A stretch of 64,000 bases of DNA from Trichosphaerium sp. ATCC 40318 (Eukaryota; Discosea; Flabellinia; Trichosidae), in assembly GCA_038496445.1 (NCBI GenBank), contig JALMLS010000355.1, positions 31,008 to 95,007 on the forward strand. Direction: 5' to 3'. Shown piece after piece: positions 24,386 through 38,083 of this stretch. Made by a program: the position numbers and the translations under genes. Each line of letters starts with the position of its first letter. The stretch's first letter is position 1. The notes beneath the pieces were generated by a model. The model was given only the letters and a program-made list of their open reading frames with translations. It ran no database searches and was not told the DNA's origin.

Positions 24386-27300
24386 ATGAGAGGCGAATAT
24401 ATTAATACTTTGTCGAATCTATCACCAACGGACTCAAACTCCGGCACAGATTTAACAGACGCGAAAAGACACGCTTTTATACAACAATTCGGAAAATGGG
24501 TGGAGTACAAGCTTAAGAAGTCAGGATACCTTAAAGACAGCGCAATGTACGGGAAGACAACCTTGCTGATGTACTCAACTGATTTTGTTCGTTTTAAAGG
24601 TGTTTGTATAAAGCAACATGGAATGACAACAACCTGAAAAGAAGCCATCAGGTTTATTGTAAGAGAAATGGTCCTTATGTAAGACATGCTCTTGTTAAAT
24701 TACGTGTGCTTGGGAACTATAAAGTACCACACTTTGTTATCATGGCGACACGTAATCCTGAGTTATTGTAAGTGATTTATTGACCTGGTAGTCATGAGCC
24801 AAATATCTTGGTTTTTTCCTTTCTTTTCGGAGTTTGTTTAATAGCTTGGTAGGTTCTGTACAGAAACCTTATTCGAGCGCCTTTCCGCTAGTTGGGTATT
24901 GTCGAAGAGAAAAATAAGGGTTGGTGATGAATACTGGATTGTCATAGACTATGTTGCTCTTAGTACAACCTCTTATTTTCTTATTTTTTTCTTATTTTGA
25001 TGGTAGTTTTGATACAAGCTTTGGGACTTCGTAATACTCCTAGAATACAGTTCCCAGTAAAAAATATAACATTAGAGGTAATAGAAAGAGTAGCAGTTGT
25101 TTTTTAAGATGGATTTACAGGCAAGCTTTGGTAGAAAGTATAAGGTAGTAGCTCCCCAATTTAGTTGTAGAAGACGTCTTAACTTTGTTACTCAAGAATA
25201 TGTACGCCGCACTCCTTTTGGTCTTTTTCAGATCTTATTACTACCTATTAGAGTAACTATGGATATGCTCCATATGTACCAAGTATCCTACCGCATCTTA
25301 AGGTGTCTGAGAAGAATGAACGTATTGCTGTACTCACAAAATGTGCAAAAGGCAACTCCTATCGAAAGTACGAGCGTTTGGCTGATAGCATGAAGGTCCA
25401 AAAAGGCCGTTTTGCTGGATTGTATCCTTTGAATTACGCTAACAACGATTAAGAACCCTTTTACTTGTTCCCTTAACGTTTTCAAAAGAACAATTACACA
25501 AGCACGTGAACAAGCATTTTCTTTGGTGAAAGATCCAAATATTCCTGAGTTTTATTGTACGCCTATGTCATTACAATCGGCCGACTTAAATCCCTCTAGT
25601 GCCAATTGTTGCTGAAAATGATCAGTTTATGCTTAATACTGAAGGACCTTGTGTTGCATTGGAAGATGAAAGTTTGAAGAACAAAGCTAAAAAGTACCGC
25701 AACTTGAGTTTCTTGTTACATGCCATCATTTAACTCATGTTTGCTTTAGGTTCATTGATGAGCGTACTATTCATGCTAAACACAAAAGAACATTGAACAA
25801 ACAGGTTGACTTGATATGCAATGCGTCGTTAGAAGCCGTTCTACAAAGCTCTTTTCAATGCTTTATTACCCCAATGATGAAAGCACTTTCGAAGAGTATA
25901 ACTGTTGACGCTATACAACAACTTTCCGTTGATATAATTGATGCAATTATATTTGATGATGTAGTTACATTACAACCAGATTCCCTGCTAAACCCAAGCG
26001 ACATACAAGCTATGAAGCACGCTATCAAAAGGCATGTTCTATTTTGGTTTTTTTTTTGGGCTTGTTAACATTCTCTTAGTTGTCTTCCTGTACATGTAGC
26101 TTTTAGCAATTATGGATCACGCACAAAACTTCCATGATGCTTGTTCAGTTGATGTTGCATATTGCAATACTACCAGAAGTAAGCGTTTGTAGTATTTACA
26201 AAAATAACACATTGAAAAGGAATTCTTGCCAAAACAGCTAAATCTTACTATTGAACAAGAAACATTTCCTCCCAGGGAACCGAAATATGAACAATATTGG
26301 CGTTGGGAAATGGGTATGCGAAAGGTGAGGCTATTGTTTTAATCTGATTGTTATTTATTTAACTAGTCAGAGTATAATTGGTATATATGTCAACAAGTTC
26401 AACGGAAGACTGTTGCAGTCAAAACAAAGTATAAAATGATAAATAGCATGGCTTGTGAGGAAAGAGAGGTACTGACTGCTATAACAGAGGATTCTCATTT
26501 TAATGTTTATAGCCATGTTGTTGGTATGAAATACACTATGAAGAATTGATGAACAACTTTATACATGAAGCTGAAATTGCTTATGAGTTGTGCGTGTTTC
26601 TTCTTTGTTTGTATTTTTTTTTCTGTTATTTTAGTTTGACTTTGTTAGGATGAATTTCTGTATGAAGAATATTATCCTAGGTTCAATGATGCGTGTATGG
26701 AAGGTATATATGCATTTACTAAGATTCAAAGGGAAACTACCTCTAAAAAGGTATACAGGCGGAACACTCTTAAAAATGTTTTAGCGCCCTCACTTAACCT
26801 GTTGTAGATTTAAGGAACGATTTACCAACGTCATGCTAGATCTTGCAAAACCACTAATGTATAAGTTTGATAAAGAATCTGTAACAAAGTGGCCAACAAG
26901 AGGAGAAACAAATATGAGACTTATGATGGAGCACAAACGCATATTCTTTATTTTTCGCCAACATGCAAGACAAAAAAGACGTAACAATGTTATTAGTACA
27001 AGGCTTCATTGGCCAATACATAGTTGGCATAATGATTGTCTTAATTCTTTGAGAAGATTGACTTCTGTACGTTCATTATGTAAGAAGAATTAAAACGTTA
27101 ATAGTTACTTTAGAAACTTGGAAGAAAACCATCGAATTTAGAAATATCTAAAGCTCTGCTTCCTAAATACGCTAGTAAAGAAATAAGGTGGACAATTTTG
27201 GCTGGGATTATGCTCTCAAATACAACGTATGGAACAAAACCACTTGTTCATCAACCTAATACGAAGCTATGTATCATTGAGAATATGCCTGTAAGTACTG

Positions 27301-27635
27301 GTTGTTTTGACCAGAAGGAAACTGTTAGTGTTCAACTTTTCTCGCTCACGTTTTTGTAATAGGTTGAAGTCCTTGTTGCTATCTTCTGTGGTGCTCCAGC
27401 TGACTATGTCAGTATTGGTTTTACTTGCCGGTTTTGGTACGAGATTGTAAACACTTACTTGGGATCTATTTTATTCCGTGATACTTGCTCTTCGGATATG
27501 ATTAAGGGATACAAGTATTTGTGGCAAGATGTATCATGTGCTCTTCAATGGGCTTTTAAAATCCCTGTTCTTGTAGATGCAGATAACACCTGTGATACCA
27601 TATCCTTTCCTGAAGTGATTTATGAAACAAAATGA
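24386..27635 (+). CDS. Large unidentified multi-exon gene with F-box-like C-terminus
   Basis: Family not recognised. The start at 24386 gives MRGEYINTLSNLSP, then HAFIQQFGKWVEYKLKK and VLGNYKVPHFVIMATRNPEL. Later exons read ILPHLKVSEKNERIAVLTK, AREQAFSLVKDPNIPEFY, LDLAKPLMYKFDKESVTKWP and RHARQKRRNNVISTRLHWP. The last exon begins MPVEVLVAIFCGAPADYVSI then FTCRFWYEIVN, which looks like an F-box but at the C-terminus. Many very short exons (12 or more introns) made several joins uncertain, especially 24750-25250 and 25420-25640. Stop at 27633-27635. It could be more than one gene. Confidence 0.5.
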
Positions 27636-27989
27636 ATCACTCAACTGTACCTTTTACTTAAACAATTCAAACATGTCTACCCTTGTTAGAAAAGCTGAAA
27701 AGCTAAGTGCTACCTGGCATTGGCAATCGTAATCTGTATTGTTTGTTAAAGTTGAGGGGCGGTAATCGAAATTAAACTGCGATAAGTTCAAAAACTATCT
27801 GTAATGTTAGCACATTTTTTACACTTATCCTTTGGTATGTTAATACTGTCTGTTGTAAAACTCTGCACTTTGTGGAAATATAATGTAACACGTGGTAGTA
27901 ATTTGTGTGGCGTGGGTTACATTTGGGTAGAAAGTTTTTCCGGAGAAATTCAATCAATCTATTCATTCAATTCACTCGCAATTGTGGCA

Positions 27990-30900
27990 ATGTATCGTAT
28001 TATCCTGTTGGTTTTAATTACGTTGTTCTGCGCTTGTTGCGGTCAAAAAACAATTAAAATATCAGCTGTATTATCTTTAACAGGAGAACCTGGTTCAATT
28101 CCAGTGTATGTAGACAACCGACTACGCATTGGGATGGAGTACGACTTTTTTTAATACTTTTACTTTTGGTAGTGACAAAATTAACGCTTTATTCCTTGTA
28201 ATAGGCTCTACGTGGAACGTATTAACAGTCTTGGCTATATTAAAGTTGGTGGAGATAACTACACTGTTGAACTGAATATAATTGATGGAGAGGATAATAC
28301 AGCAAAAATTGTGGACCATTACGAGCAGTTGTGCCAACAGATCAAAAGCGTCAATGGCACAGAGAATCACTTTTTGGTTACTTCTAATGCGCCTCAACAC
28401 TCTGTATTCGTCTCTAATGCACTAGAAATCCTTGAATGCCCATCAATAAACGCTGGATCCGAAATAGAAATTATTTGGCGTGGATTCTCTGGACAGCATA
28501 ATCTTACAATTCCTTTGGGTCTGTCGCCAACAAAGTACGTAATACCGCACTTTGGTGTTTTATTAATTGTTTTGTTGAATTTAAGGGCTTTCAGCACTAT
28601 GCTTCCTTTTTTGCGTATTCAACGGATGAAAAAAGCTGTTCTTGTTTGCGAAAAAATACATGCTCTTATTGAGAGCTCAAATTGTGACGCACGTGATTTT
28701 TTTTGTGTCCAAACTTGGTTCTTTTTATTTTCTCATTTTCTGAACAAACTGCAACTTTTTTTTTTTAACTCGCTGTTTTTAGACGCTTGTGAAGGACTTG
28801 CCACGTTTATACGGTTTGGAAGAAACTGCAAGATATAGTGTTACAGATGGAGTTGTATCAGCCCTGCCCGAATTTCTAGATCCAGAGAGAGTAGCAAACT
28901 GGACAGCGACTGCAGATCTCATTTACCAGGTAATCTCCATTCTTTTGTTGTTAAACACGAAGTGAGTGACATTGTTTTAAGAATCACAAGGATGCTGATG
29001 TTATATTTTTTGGCTCTCCTGGTGTAACTCCGCTATTTCTTTTGCGGAGGTTCATTGAGATTGGATGGTTTCCAAAACTTTTTGTGGGTGCTTCTGCAGA
29101 TGGTTTTTATAGCGAATTTGAAGGTACGTACAACTTGTCCTCAATATTGTCTAACATATTAGCTCTTCTTGAGATTGTCCCATTGAAATACCTTAACCTT
29201 TTAAGTGGTTTGACAAGAGTAAGTGTTATCAAGGTATAAGTATTCGACTCACTTTTGTTAGTTTGTTACATCTTCAAGGTTTAGTAAAGATGAATACACT
29301 GGATACGATCTTGCTGATTTTATGAAAGCGTACAAGGACAAAACAAACGAAACATTAGCTATAGCTGCCCCTATAATGGGGTTTCTGGCACCAATGATGT
29401 GGGTTGAATCTATAAAGGTACAACAGCGTACGTATACTTCGCAACCTAATTCTTGAATAGAAAGCCGAAACTCTTGACCACATGAAAGTATTCAGCGCTC
29501 TTCGTACATCAGAGTTCGATACATTCAATGGTCAATACTCGTGGGATCCAGGTAACTGATTCTGTTTGTTAGTAAATAATATTTATGTCTATCAGAGGAT
29601 AATTCTAATCGATGGGATCCGTACTACATTCAAGTTCAAATCCCAAATGGTTCTGATAATGCCACGGATGCTCTAAAAGTTCTAGCTCCTCTTGGTGCCA
29701 CAACAAACTCTGAACTTGTCTATCCAATACCTCAACCCCACGAACGTTTTGTCACTGTCGAGTTTGGTGCGCACCAGGGAATTATGAAAGTTATCTAACA
29801 TAACTCAGGACGTGCCAGTGAAATCATAATGAGTGTACTCACTATCATTGCGGTTCTTATAACATTTGCGTTTTGTGTGTTTGTGGGAATGGCAAGAAAC
29901 CATAGAGTTGTGAGAGGATCGTCTGTCAACTTTTTACTATTGGTCGCTTTTGGAGCTATTTTAATGCTTTGTACAAACTTTGTTTGGTTTCCATCACAAT
30001 GGACAACATTCACATGTCATTTGGCATTCTATACATTTAATATTGGCTTCTCCATCATGTTTGGGTACTAGAACCTTTAGCGACTTTTTATTCACTGATA
30101 TTACAGTTTTTGGTTATCGCATTTTGACTAACTTCTTTGTACTTAGATCACTGTTTGCAAAGTCTTTGCGTGTTGTAATGATCATGCGACAAGCGGACAA
30201 GCTGAAAGTTATAATTGTGTCTGATGCACATGTATTTTTCTACGTATTACTATTTGTTGGAGTTGACTTGGTACTATGTTTTTTTGCTGGTTAACTGTTT
30301 TACATTATTTTCTCACATCAACAAGGTACTTTTAGTATTGTATTCAATATTAGCGAATCCACAGAGTGTATTGAACTACCCTGATCCTTATCGTTTGGAT
30401 ATGGCGTACAAAACATGTGTTACAAAGAATGAAACAACAAACACAGTTTTTATTGCACTCTTCGCTTCTTACAAGGTAATGCTCCAATTGCGCTTGTTAT
30501 TATGTACTCATACTTTCTATGTAGTGCTTGTTGATGTTGGTTGGCATTTACACTGGATGGGAAGTACACTACATCAAATACAAACACTTGAATGAGAGCA
30601 AAGTGATTGCATTCGCATTGTACAATGTGATATTCTTTGCTGTCTTGGGTTTTGGATTCTCATACGCTCTCAATGATGACAGTAATGAAACAACAAGATA
30701 TGGCCTTTATGCTTTAAGATCGTTGTCAGTGATACTCGCTGCAGGTACGTAATACCTATCAAGGAACAGAAATAAGTTCTTACTCTTTTTTTAGGACTAA
30801 CAATTGTTGCTTTGTTTCTTCAAAAGATTCTCCTCATCAAGGGTCTGCTGGAAGATTCTTCTTCTCCGAGTTCCTCAGGAACAGCATCTGATCCTCAATT

Positions 30901-31048
30901 GGAAATTCCTGATATTGATTCAATGACATCTAGAGCGAATTCAGAATGGGAGAAAAGATACCTTGAAGAGAAGAATAAAACTGCAAAACTGAGAAAACGA
31001 GTTGCAAAATTAAAAGCAAAAGTGATCGAATTAGAAAATCAGAAGTAA
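27990..31048 (+). CDS. GABA-B-like family C GPCR, copy 1
   Basis: Predicted plasma-membrane receptor. Signal peptide MYRIILLVLITLFCACCG. A periplasmic-binding type I ligand domain follows (TIKISAVLSLTGEPGSI, LYVERINSLGYIKVGG, FFGSPGVTPLFLLRRFIEIG, GYDLADFMKAYKDKTNE, FNGQYSWDP). Seven hydrophobic segments run from about 29830 to 30840 (LTIIAVLITFAFCVFVG, SSVNFLLLVAFGAILMLC, TCHLAFYTFNIGFSIMFG, then four more), with family C traits such as SLFAKSLRVVMI and YPDPYRLDMAYKTC. The tail is Ser-rich and ends in a coiled coil (KLRKRVAKLKAKVIELEN), as in GABA-B subunits, where it mediates dimerisation. More than 12 introns; the one at 28689-28782 begins GC. CACGTG lies 96-101 bp upstream. Confidence 0.9.
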
Positions 31049-31529
31049 TCTAAACCTGTTGTAAATAAACAAAAGTACATGTATATACGAACAAATAAAT
31101 TACCGTAACATAAACAAGAACAACATAACCAACATGAAGTTACCTCCATTCAACAACTCATCCAAAAATTATAAGTAATATTATCTTATTCTCGAGATTA
31201 TTCTACAGTTCTTTTGGTTTTCTTTTGCGGGATACTACACCATTCTCCGTAGTTAAATTTCAAAAAGAACATAGTATTCTTATCATATTCTTTGATAGGC
31301 ACTTGTTTTCAGGTAGGTTCGAAGTACAAGCAGTTTTTGCTCCCAAAAAACATTGATGTTTCACGCTAAAGTACCTATTTTGGATGTTATTTTTTTGACC
31401 CAAACTCCGCCATACTTAAGAAGAATAAAAAGAGCACGTGAAGAAAACTACATACACGTGAAGTAACGAGAAAAGTTTTCCGGCGATATTCAAGCAATCT
31501 ATTCAATACAATCATTTGCGTTTTTGGTA
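31049..31529. other. Spacer with tandem CACGTGAAG motifs
   Basis: About 480 bp between receptor copies 1 and 2. CACGTGAAG occurs at 31435 and 31455, within 100 bp of the copy 2 start. No gene seen. Confidence 0.5.
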
Positions 31530-34500
31530 ATGTACCGTATTGTTATAATAGCGCTTGCAGCGTACCTCTACACTTGTTGCGGTCAAAAAACAATTAAAAT
31601 ATCAGCTGTATTATCTTTAACAGGAGAACCGGACTCAATTTCAGTATTAATTGACAACCAGCTACGAATTGGAATGGAGTACGCAGTTTTAAGTAGTTTA
31701 TTTTCGAAAGAAACCAATAACGCTTATTCGCTCATGAAAGGCTCTACGTGGAACGTGTTAACAGTCTTGGCTATATTAAAGTCGGTGGAGATAACTACAC
31801 TGTTGAACTGAATATAATTGATGGAGAGGATAATACAACAAAAACTGTGGGCCATTACATAGATCTGTGCCAACAGATCAAAACTGGCACAGAGAATCAC
31901 TTTTTGGTTACTTCGCTTGTACCTCAACACTCTTTAAACGCCTCTATTGCATTAGAACGCCTAAAATGTCCGTCAATAAGTGCAGGGTCTGAAATAGATA
32001 TCACGTGGCTTGGAACTAAACAAACAAAGCACAATATGACAATTCCTTTAGGGCTATCTCCTACGCGGTTCGTAGTGTTTTATAGTATTTGTAAGAGCTA
32101 ATTATTGTTTTGTTGAATTTAAGGGCTTTCAGCACTATGCTTCCTTTTTTGCGTATTCAACGGATGAAAAAAGCTGTTCTTGTTTGCGACAAGTTAAGCC
32201 CACTTGCAGAAAACTCAAATTGTGACGCACGTGATTTTTTAATCAAAACTTTTTGAAATTCTCTTTTTTTTTTTGAATGAAATGGAACTTATTCGTTAGA
32301 AATTCTTATTCGTTTAGGCACTTATGGACGAGTTGCCACGTATATATAATGTGCAACCTACGAGATACGAGGTTTTACCAGGGCTTGTATCGCCTACGCT
32401 TGGGTTAATGGATCCACAGAGAGTGGCGAACTGGTCAGCGACTGCAAGCATTATTTATCAGGTAAAGTGTATATTGATTTTTTGATTATGTTGATTTTGT
32501 TTCTTTTAGAACAATCAAGATGCTGATGTTTTATTTTTTGGGTCTCCCGGTATATCACCTGTATTTATTATACGAAGATTTGTAGATCTTGGATGGTTTC
32601 CTAAACTCATTGTGGGTGCTTCTGCTGATGGTTTTTACAGCGACCTTGGAGGTACTATTATTTTTTTGTGCGTCTTGATGTCTAACATTCAATATTATAG
32701 ATCTTTCTAACATTGTCCCACTGAGATATATGAACCTTATAACCGGGTTGACTAGAGTACGTTTAAAGGATGTATCAGATTTACGGTTAACAACTTTTAG
32801 TTCGTAAGAACTTCAAGGTTTAGCAAAGATAAGTACACTGGATACGATCTTGCAGCTTTCATGGAAGCATACAAGAATAAAACAAATACAGAATTGCCTC
32901 TCGCTGCTCCTATAGCGGGCTTTCTATCATCAATGATGTGGGTTGAATCTATAAAAGTACAAATATCGTCGATAGTACTCCAGTAAACTAATGTTTCTTA
33001 CAGAAAGCTGATACCCTTGATCACATGGAGGTACTCGATAAGCTTCAAAGGTCAGAGTTCAATACATTCAATGGTCAATACTCATGGGATCCAGGTAACT
33101 GATTCTGTTTGTTAGTAAATAATATTTATGTCTATCAGAGGATAATTCTAATCGATGGAATCCATACTACATTCAAGTTCAAATGCCAAACGGTTCTGAA
33201 AATACGACAGATGTTATTAAAGTTCTAGCTCCTCTGGGTGCCACAACAACATCTGAGATTGTGTATCCAATACCTCAACCTCACCAACGTTTTGTATCAG
33301 TCGAATTTGGTAACACAAAAAATTACTCCTTACTTTTTTAGTTAATGGTAACATAGGACATACAAGCGAAATCGTGATGAGTATACTCACTGGCATTGCG
33401 ATTGTAATAACATTTGCGTTTTGTGTGTTTGTGGGTTTGGCAAGAAACCATAGAGTTGTGAGAGGATCGTCAATCAACTTTTTATTATTGGTTGCTTTTG
33501 GAGCTATTTTAATGCTTTGTACAAACTTTGTTTGGTTTCCATCACAATGGACAACATTCACATGTCATTTGGCATTCTATACATTCAATATTGGATTCTC
33601 CATCATGTTTGGGTACTAAACCTTTTACTCACTGGTATTACAGCTCTTTACTTACTTTTTTATTCTTAGATCACTGTTTGCAAAATCTTTGCGTGTTGTA
33701 ATGATCATGCGACAGGCAAACAAACTCAAAGTTGTTGTTGTATCTGATACACATGTCTTCTTCTATGTTTTGTCATTCGTACTTGTGGATTTAGTAAGCA
33801 TATCTTACGCTGACAATTACTAACCCACCTAGGTACTTCTTATACTATACTCGATAATAGTAAATCCTACAAGTAAATTGAACTACCCTGATCCTTATCG
33901 TTTGGATATGGCGTACAAAACATGTGTTACAAAGAATGACACAACAAACACAGTTTTTATTGCACTCTTCGCTTCTTACAAGGTACTGCCACAATAGCTC
34001 TTTTATTTATTGTTTCTGTGTAGTGCTTGCTGATGTTAGTTGGTACCTACACTGGATGGGAGGTACACTACATCAAATACAAACACTTGAATGAGAGCAA
34101 AGTGATTGCATTCGCATTGTACAATGTGATATTCTTTGCTGTCTTGGGTTTTGGATTCTCATACGCTCTCAATGATGACAGTAATGAAACAACAAGATAT
34201 GGCCTTTATGCTTTAAGATCTTTGTCAGTGGTACTCGCTGCAGGTACGTAATACCACATCAAGGAATAGAAGTAAGTTCTTACTCTTTTTTAGGACTAAC
34301 AATTGTTGCTTTATTTCTTCAAAAGATTCTCCTCATCAAGGGTCTCTTGGTCGATTCTTCTTCTCCCAATAGCTCGGGAACCAAATCTGATCCTCCATTG
34401 GAAATCCCTGAAATAGCAGTGATGGCATCAAGAGGGCGTTCAGAATGGGAGACAAAATACAATGACGAGAAGAACAAAAATACTCAACTACGGAAACGAG

Positions 34501-34589
34501 TTAGAAGATTAAAAGCAACTATAACTGAACTAAAAAACCACGTTGAAGAATTGAAAAGTAATAATGAAGCAAAAACTGTTGTAATTTAG
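31530..34589 (+). CDS. GABA-B-like family C GPCR, copy 2
   Basis: Tandem paralogue with the same exon plan. The signal peptide differs (MYRIVIIALAAYLYTCCG) while the next block, KTIKISAVLSLTGEP, is identical. Ligand domain blocks FFGSPGISPVFIIRRFVDLG, GYDLAAFMEAYKNKTNTEL and FNGQYSWDP are present. The membrane domain is nearly identical to the other copies (SINFLLLVAFGAILMLC, HVFFYVLSFVLVDL). The tail differs: Ser-rich, then a longer coiled coil (LRKRVRRLKATITELKNHVE). The GC-AG intron is at 32227-32317. Exons joined in frame where I checked, and no break was seen. Much stronger divergence in the ligand domain than in the membrane domain suggests changed ligands or gene conversion of the 7TM part. 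Confidence 0.9.
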
Positions 34590-34823
34590 GACAAAATGTA
34601 GAAGGAAAATAATAAGAAAAAAAAATCAACAAAACCTTAGGTACACGTGATTACTCAATTAAACCGATATCTGGTGGTATGGTACTAGAGTGTACCAGTT
34701 AACCCATCATATTAGCGAAAGACTAGATTTTTTTTGGCACGTGCGAAAAACGTTGATGCACGTGAAAACTGCGTAATTTTTAAAGTAATAAATAAATTCA
34801 CAAATCTCTTCGCAATTGTGGCA

Positions 34824-37800
34824 ATGTATCGTATTGTCCTGTTGGGTTTAATTACGTTGTTCTGCGCTTGTTGCGGTCAAAAAACAATTAAAATATCAGC
34901 TGTATTATCTTTAACAGGAGAACCGGACTCAATTAGAGTATTCATTGGCAACCAGCTACGAATTGGAATGGAGTACGCAGTTTTAAGTAGTTTATTTTCT
35001 AAGGTAACCAATAACCCTCATTCGCGCGTGACAGGCTCTACGTGGAACGTGTTAACAGTCTTGGCTATATTAAAGTTGGTGGAGATAACTACACTGTTGA
35101 ACTGAATATAATTGATGGAGAGGATAATACAATAAAAACTGCGACCCATTACAGGGATCTGTGCCAACAGATCAAAAGCGGCAATGGAACAGAGAATCAC
35201 TTTTTAGTTACTTCACCTGTAGCTCAACACTCTATAGTCGCCACTGATGTACTAGAAAGCCTTGAATGCCCATCAATAAACGCTGGATCTGAAATAGACC
35301 TTATTTGGCGTGGATATAAGATGCGCCGCAACCATACAATGACAATTCCTTTGGGTCTATCTCCTTCACGGTAAGTGCGTTTTACAGTATTTTTAAGAAC
35401 GTGGTTAATTGTTTTGTTGAATTTAAGGGCTTTCAGCACTATGCTTCCTTTTTTGCGTATTCAACGGATGAGAAAAGCTGTTCTTGTTTGTGAACAAATA
35501 GATCCACGTATAGATAGTACAAATTGCGATGCACGTGATTTACAAATTTAATTTTTTTTTGATGGGAATTAAGAATAACATCTTGTTCTGTTTTAGATGC
35601 TTATAGAAGAGTTACCAACTATATACGGGATAGAACCTACAAAGTATGAAGTCATAAATGGGTTTGTTTCTATCATAGGCTTTAACGATACAGAGAGAGT
35701 GGCAAACTGGACAGCGACTGCAGATCTTATTTACCAGGTAATCTCTTTTCTTTTGATTTGTTTTTTGCCTGACTTTGTTTTCAGAACAACCGAGATGCTG
35801 ATGTTATTTTTTTTGGGTCACCTGGTGTAACTCCTTTATTTATTTTCCGAAGATTTGTTGAACTTGGTTGGTTTCCGAACCTTAATGTAGTTGCAGCAGC
35901 GGATGGATTTTATAATGAACTTGATGGTACAACTATTCTTAGAAAAGAATACTGTGTTAACTAGTATCTTACAGCTATTCTCGACATTGTTCCACTGAGA
36001 TTCTTAAACCTTGCTAGTGGTTTAACAAGAGTACGCGAATACAGTGGAGATCATAATGTTTGTTTAACTTTACAACTTAGTTTGTTACATCTTCAAGGTT
36101 TAGTAAAGATGAATACACTGGATACGATCTTGCTGATTTTATGAAAGCGTACAAGGACAAAACAAACGAAACGTTATCAATACCTATACCAATAATGGGT
36201 TTTCTATCAGCAATGATGTGGGTTGAATCTGTAAAGGTACAAGCAACAACATTCACAAAAATGACATATTCAGCAGCTAACGTTCATGTAGAAAGCTGAT
36301 ACACTTGATCACATGGAGGTATTCGATAAGCTTCAAAGATCAGAGTTCAATACATTCAATGGTCAATACTCATGGGATCCAGGTACTTGATCGCTTGTTT
36401 TTTCCTCCGTACATTCTTTGCACTCATTAATGTATCAGAGGATAATACAAATCGATGGGATCCATACTACGTTCAAATTCAAATTGCAAATGGTTCTGAA
36501 AATACGACAGATGTTATTAAAGTTCTAGCTCCTCTGGGTGCCACAACAAACTCTGAACTTGTCTATCCAATACCTCAACCTCACCAACGTTATGTGTCAG
36601 TAGAATTTGGTACAAAAAATTACTTGTTACTTTTATAGTTAATGGTAACATAGGACATACAAGCGAAATCGTGATGAGTATACTCACTGGCATTGCGATT
36701 GTAATAACATTTGCGTTTTGTGTGTTTGTGGGAATGGCAAGAAACCATAGAGTTGTGAGAGGATCGTCAATCAACTTTTTACTATTGGTCGCCTTTGGAG
36801 CTATTTTAATGCTTTGTACAAACTTTGTTTGGTTTCCATCACAATGGACAACGTTCACATGTCATTTGGCATTCTATACATTTAATATTGGATTCTCCAT
36901 CATGTTTGGGTACTCACAATACTTTATTCTTACTACAGCTATTGCATTTTTACTAACTTCTTTATTCTTAGGTCCCTGTTTGCAAAGTCTTTGCGTGTTG
37001 TAATGATCATGCGGCAGGCAAACAAACTCAAAGTTGTTGTTGTATCTGATACACATGTCTTTTTCTATGTTTTGTCATTCGTGTTAATTGATTTGGTACA
37101 AGTCCACCTAAACATAAATATATCTAACATCCAAAGGGGCTACTAATACTATACTCAATCACAGTAAATCCTACAAGTAAATTGAACTACCCTGATCCGT
37201 ATCGTTTGGATATGGCGTACAAAACATGTGTTACAAAGAATGACACAACAAATACAGTTTTTATTGCACTCTTCGCTTCTTACAAGGTACTGCTCCAATA
37301 TCGCTTGTTATTTTATTCATTCTTTCTATTGTAGTGCTTGTTGATGTTATTTGGCATATACACTGGATGGGAGGTACACTACATTAAATACAAACACTTG
37401 AATGAGAGCAAAGTGATTGCATTCGCATTGTACAATGTGATATTCTTTGCTGTCTTGGGTTTTGGATTCTCATACGCTCTCAATGATGATAGTAATGAAA
37501 CAACAAGATATGGCCTTTATGCTTTAAGATCTTTGTCAGTGGTACTCGGTGCAGGTACATAACAATAAAGTAATGTGCGTGCTCACTGTTTGCCTGTTTC
37601 TAGGGTTAACAATTGTTGCTTTATTTCTTCAAAAGATTCTCCTCATCAAGGGTCTCTTGGTCGATTCTTCATCTTCAACTACCTCAGGACAAACATCTGA
37701 TCCTCAGTTGGAAATCCCTGAAATAGCAGTGATGACATCAAGAGGGAATTCAGAATTGGAGAAGAAGTACGCTGAAGAGAAAGACAAAACTGCTAGATTG

Positions 37801-37893
37801 AGGAAACGAGTTGCAAAATTAAAAGCAAAAGTGATTGAATTGGAAAGTCAGAACAAATCTCAAACTGCTGTACCTACTATACGTAAGGACTGA
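34824..37893 (+). CDS. GABA-B-like family C GPCR, copy 3
   Basis: Third tandem receptor, 234 bp after copy 2. Signal peptide MYRIVLLGLITLFCACCG is near copy 1. Ligand domain: LYVERINSLGYIKVGG, PSINAGSEIDLIWRGYK, FFGSPGVTPLFIFRRFVELG, FNGQYSWDP. The 7TM block resembles copy 2 (LTGIAIVITFAFCVFVG, HVFFYVLSFVLIDL). It ends in a coiled coil (RLRKRVAKLKAKVIELES) closer to copy 1, so it looks mosaic. The GC-AG intron is at 35531-35596. Upstream are CACGTG motifs at about 34738 and 34759. The start at 34824 is the Met opening the signal peptide; an upstream in-frame extension to 34734 has no leader character. It converges on the first beta-helix gene. Confidence 0.9.
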
Positions 37894-38083
37894 AACTAAC
37901 GTAATTGTGAGCGTGTATAATGAGTGATGTAAGTGTTATTGTCAATAAAATATCACGTGGTAAATGTGTTCTTGAATCTCAAAAAACATTCAAGAAATAC
38001 CGTTATAGCCTAGAAAGCCTATTCTCGCGTACAACACAGCTAGGTATAACGTTTTTATTTGTATTCCATACATTACTTCAAAG

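Noticed and set aside
36874-37056. Minus-strand frame in the receptor region
   Set aside because: It lies opposite the conserved 7TM exons; the plus strand has clear homology among three copies.
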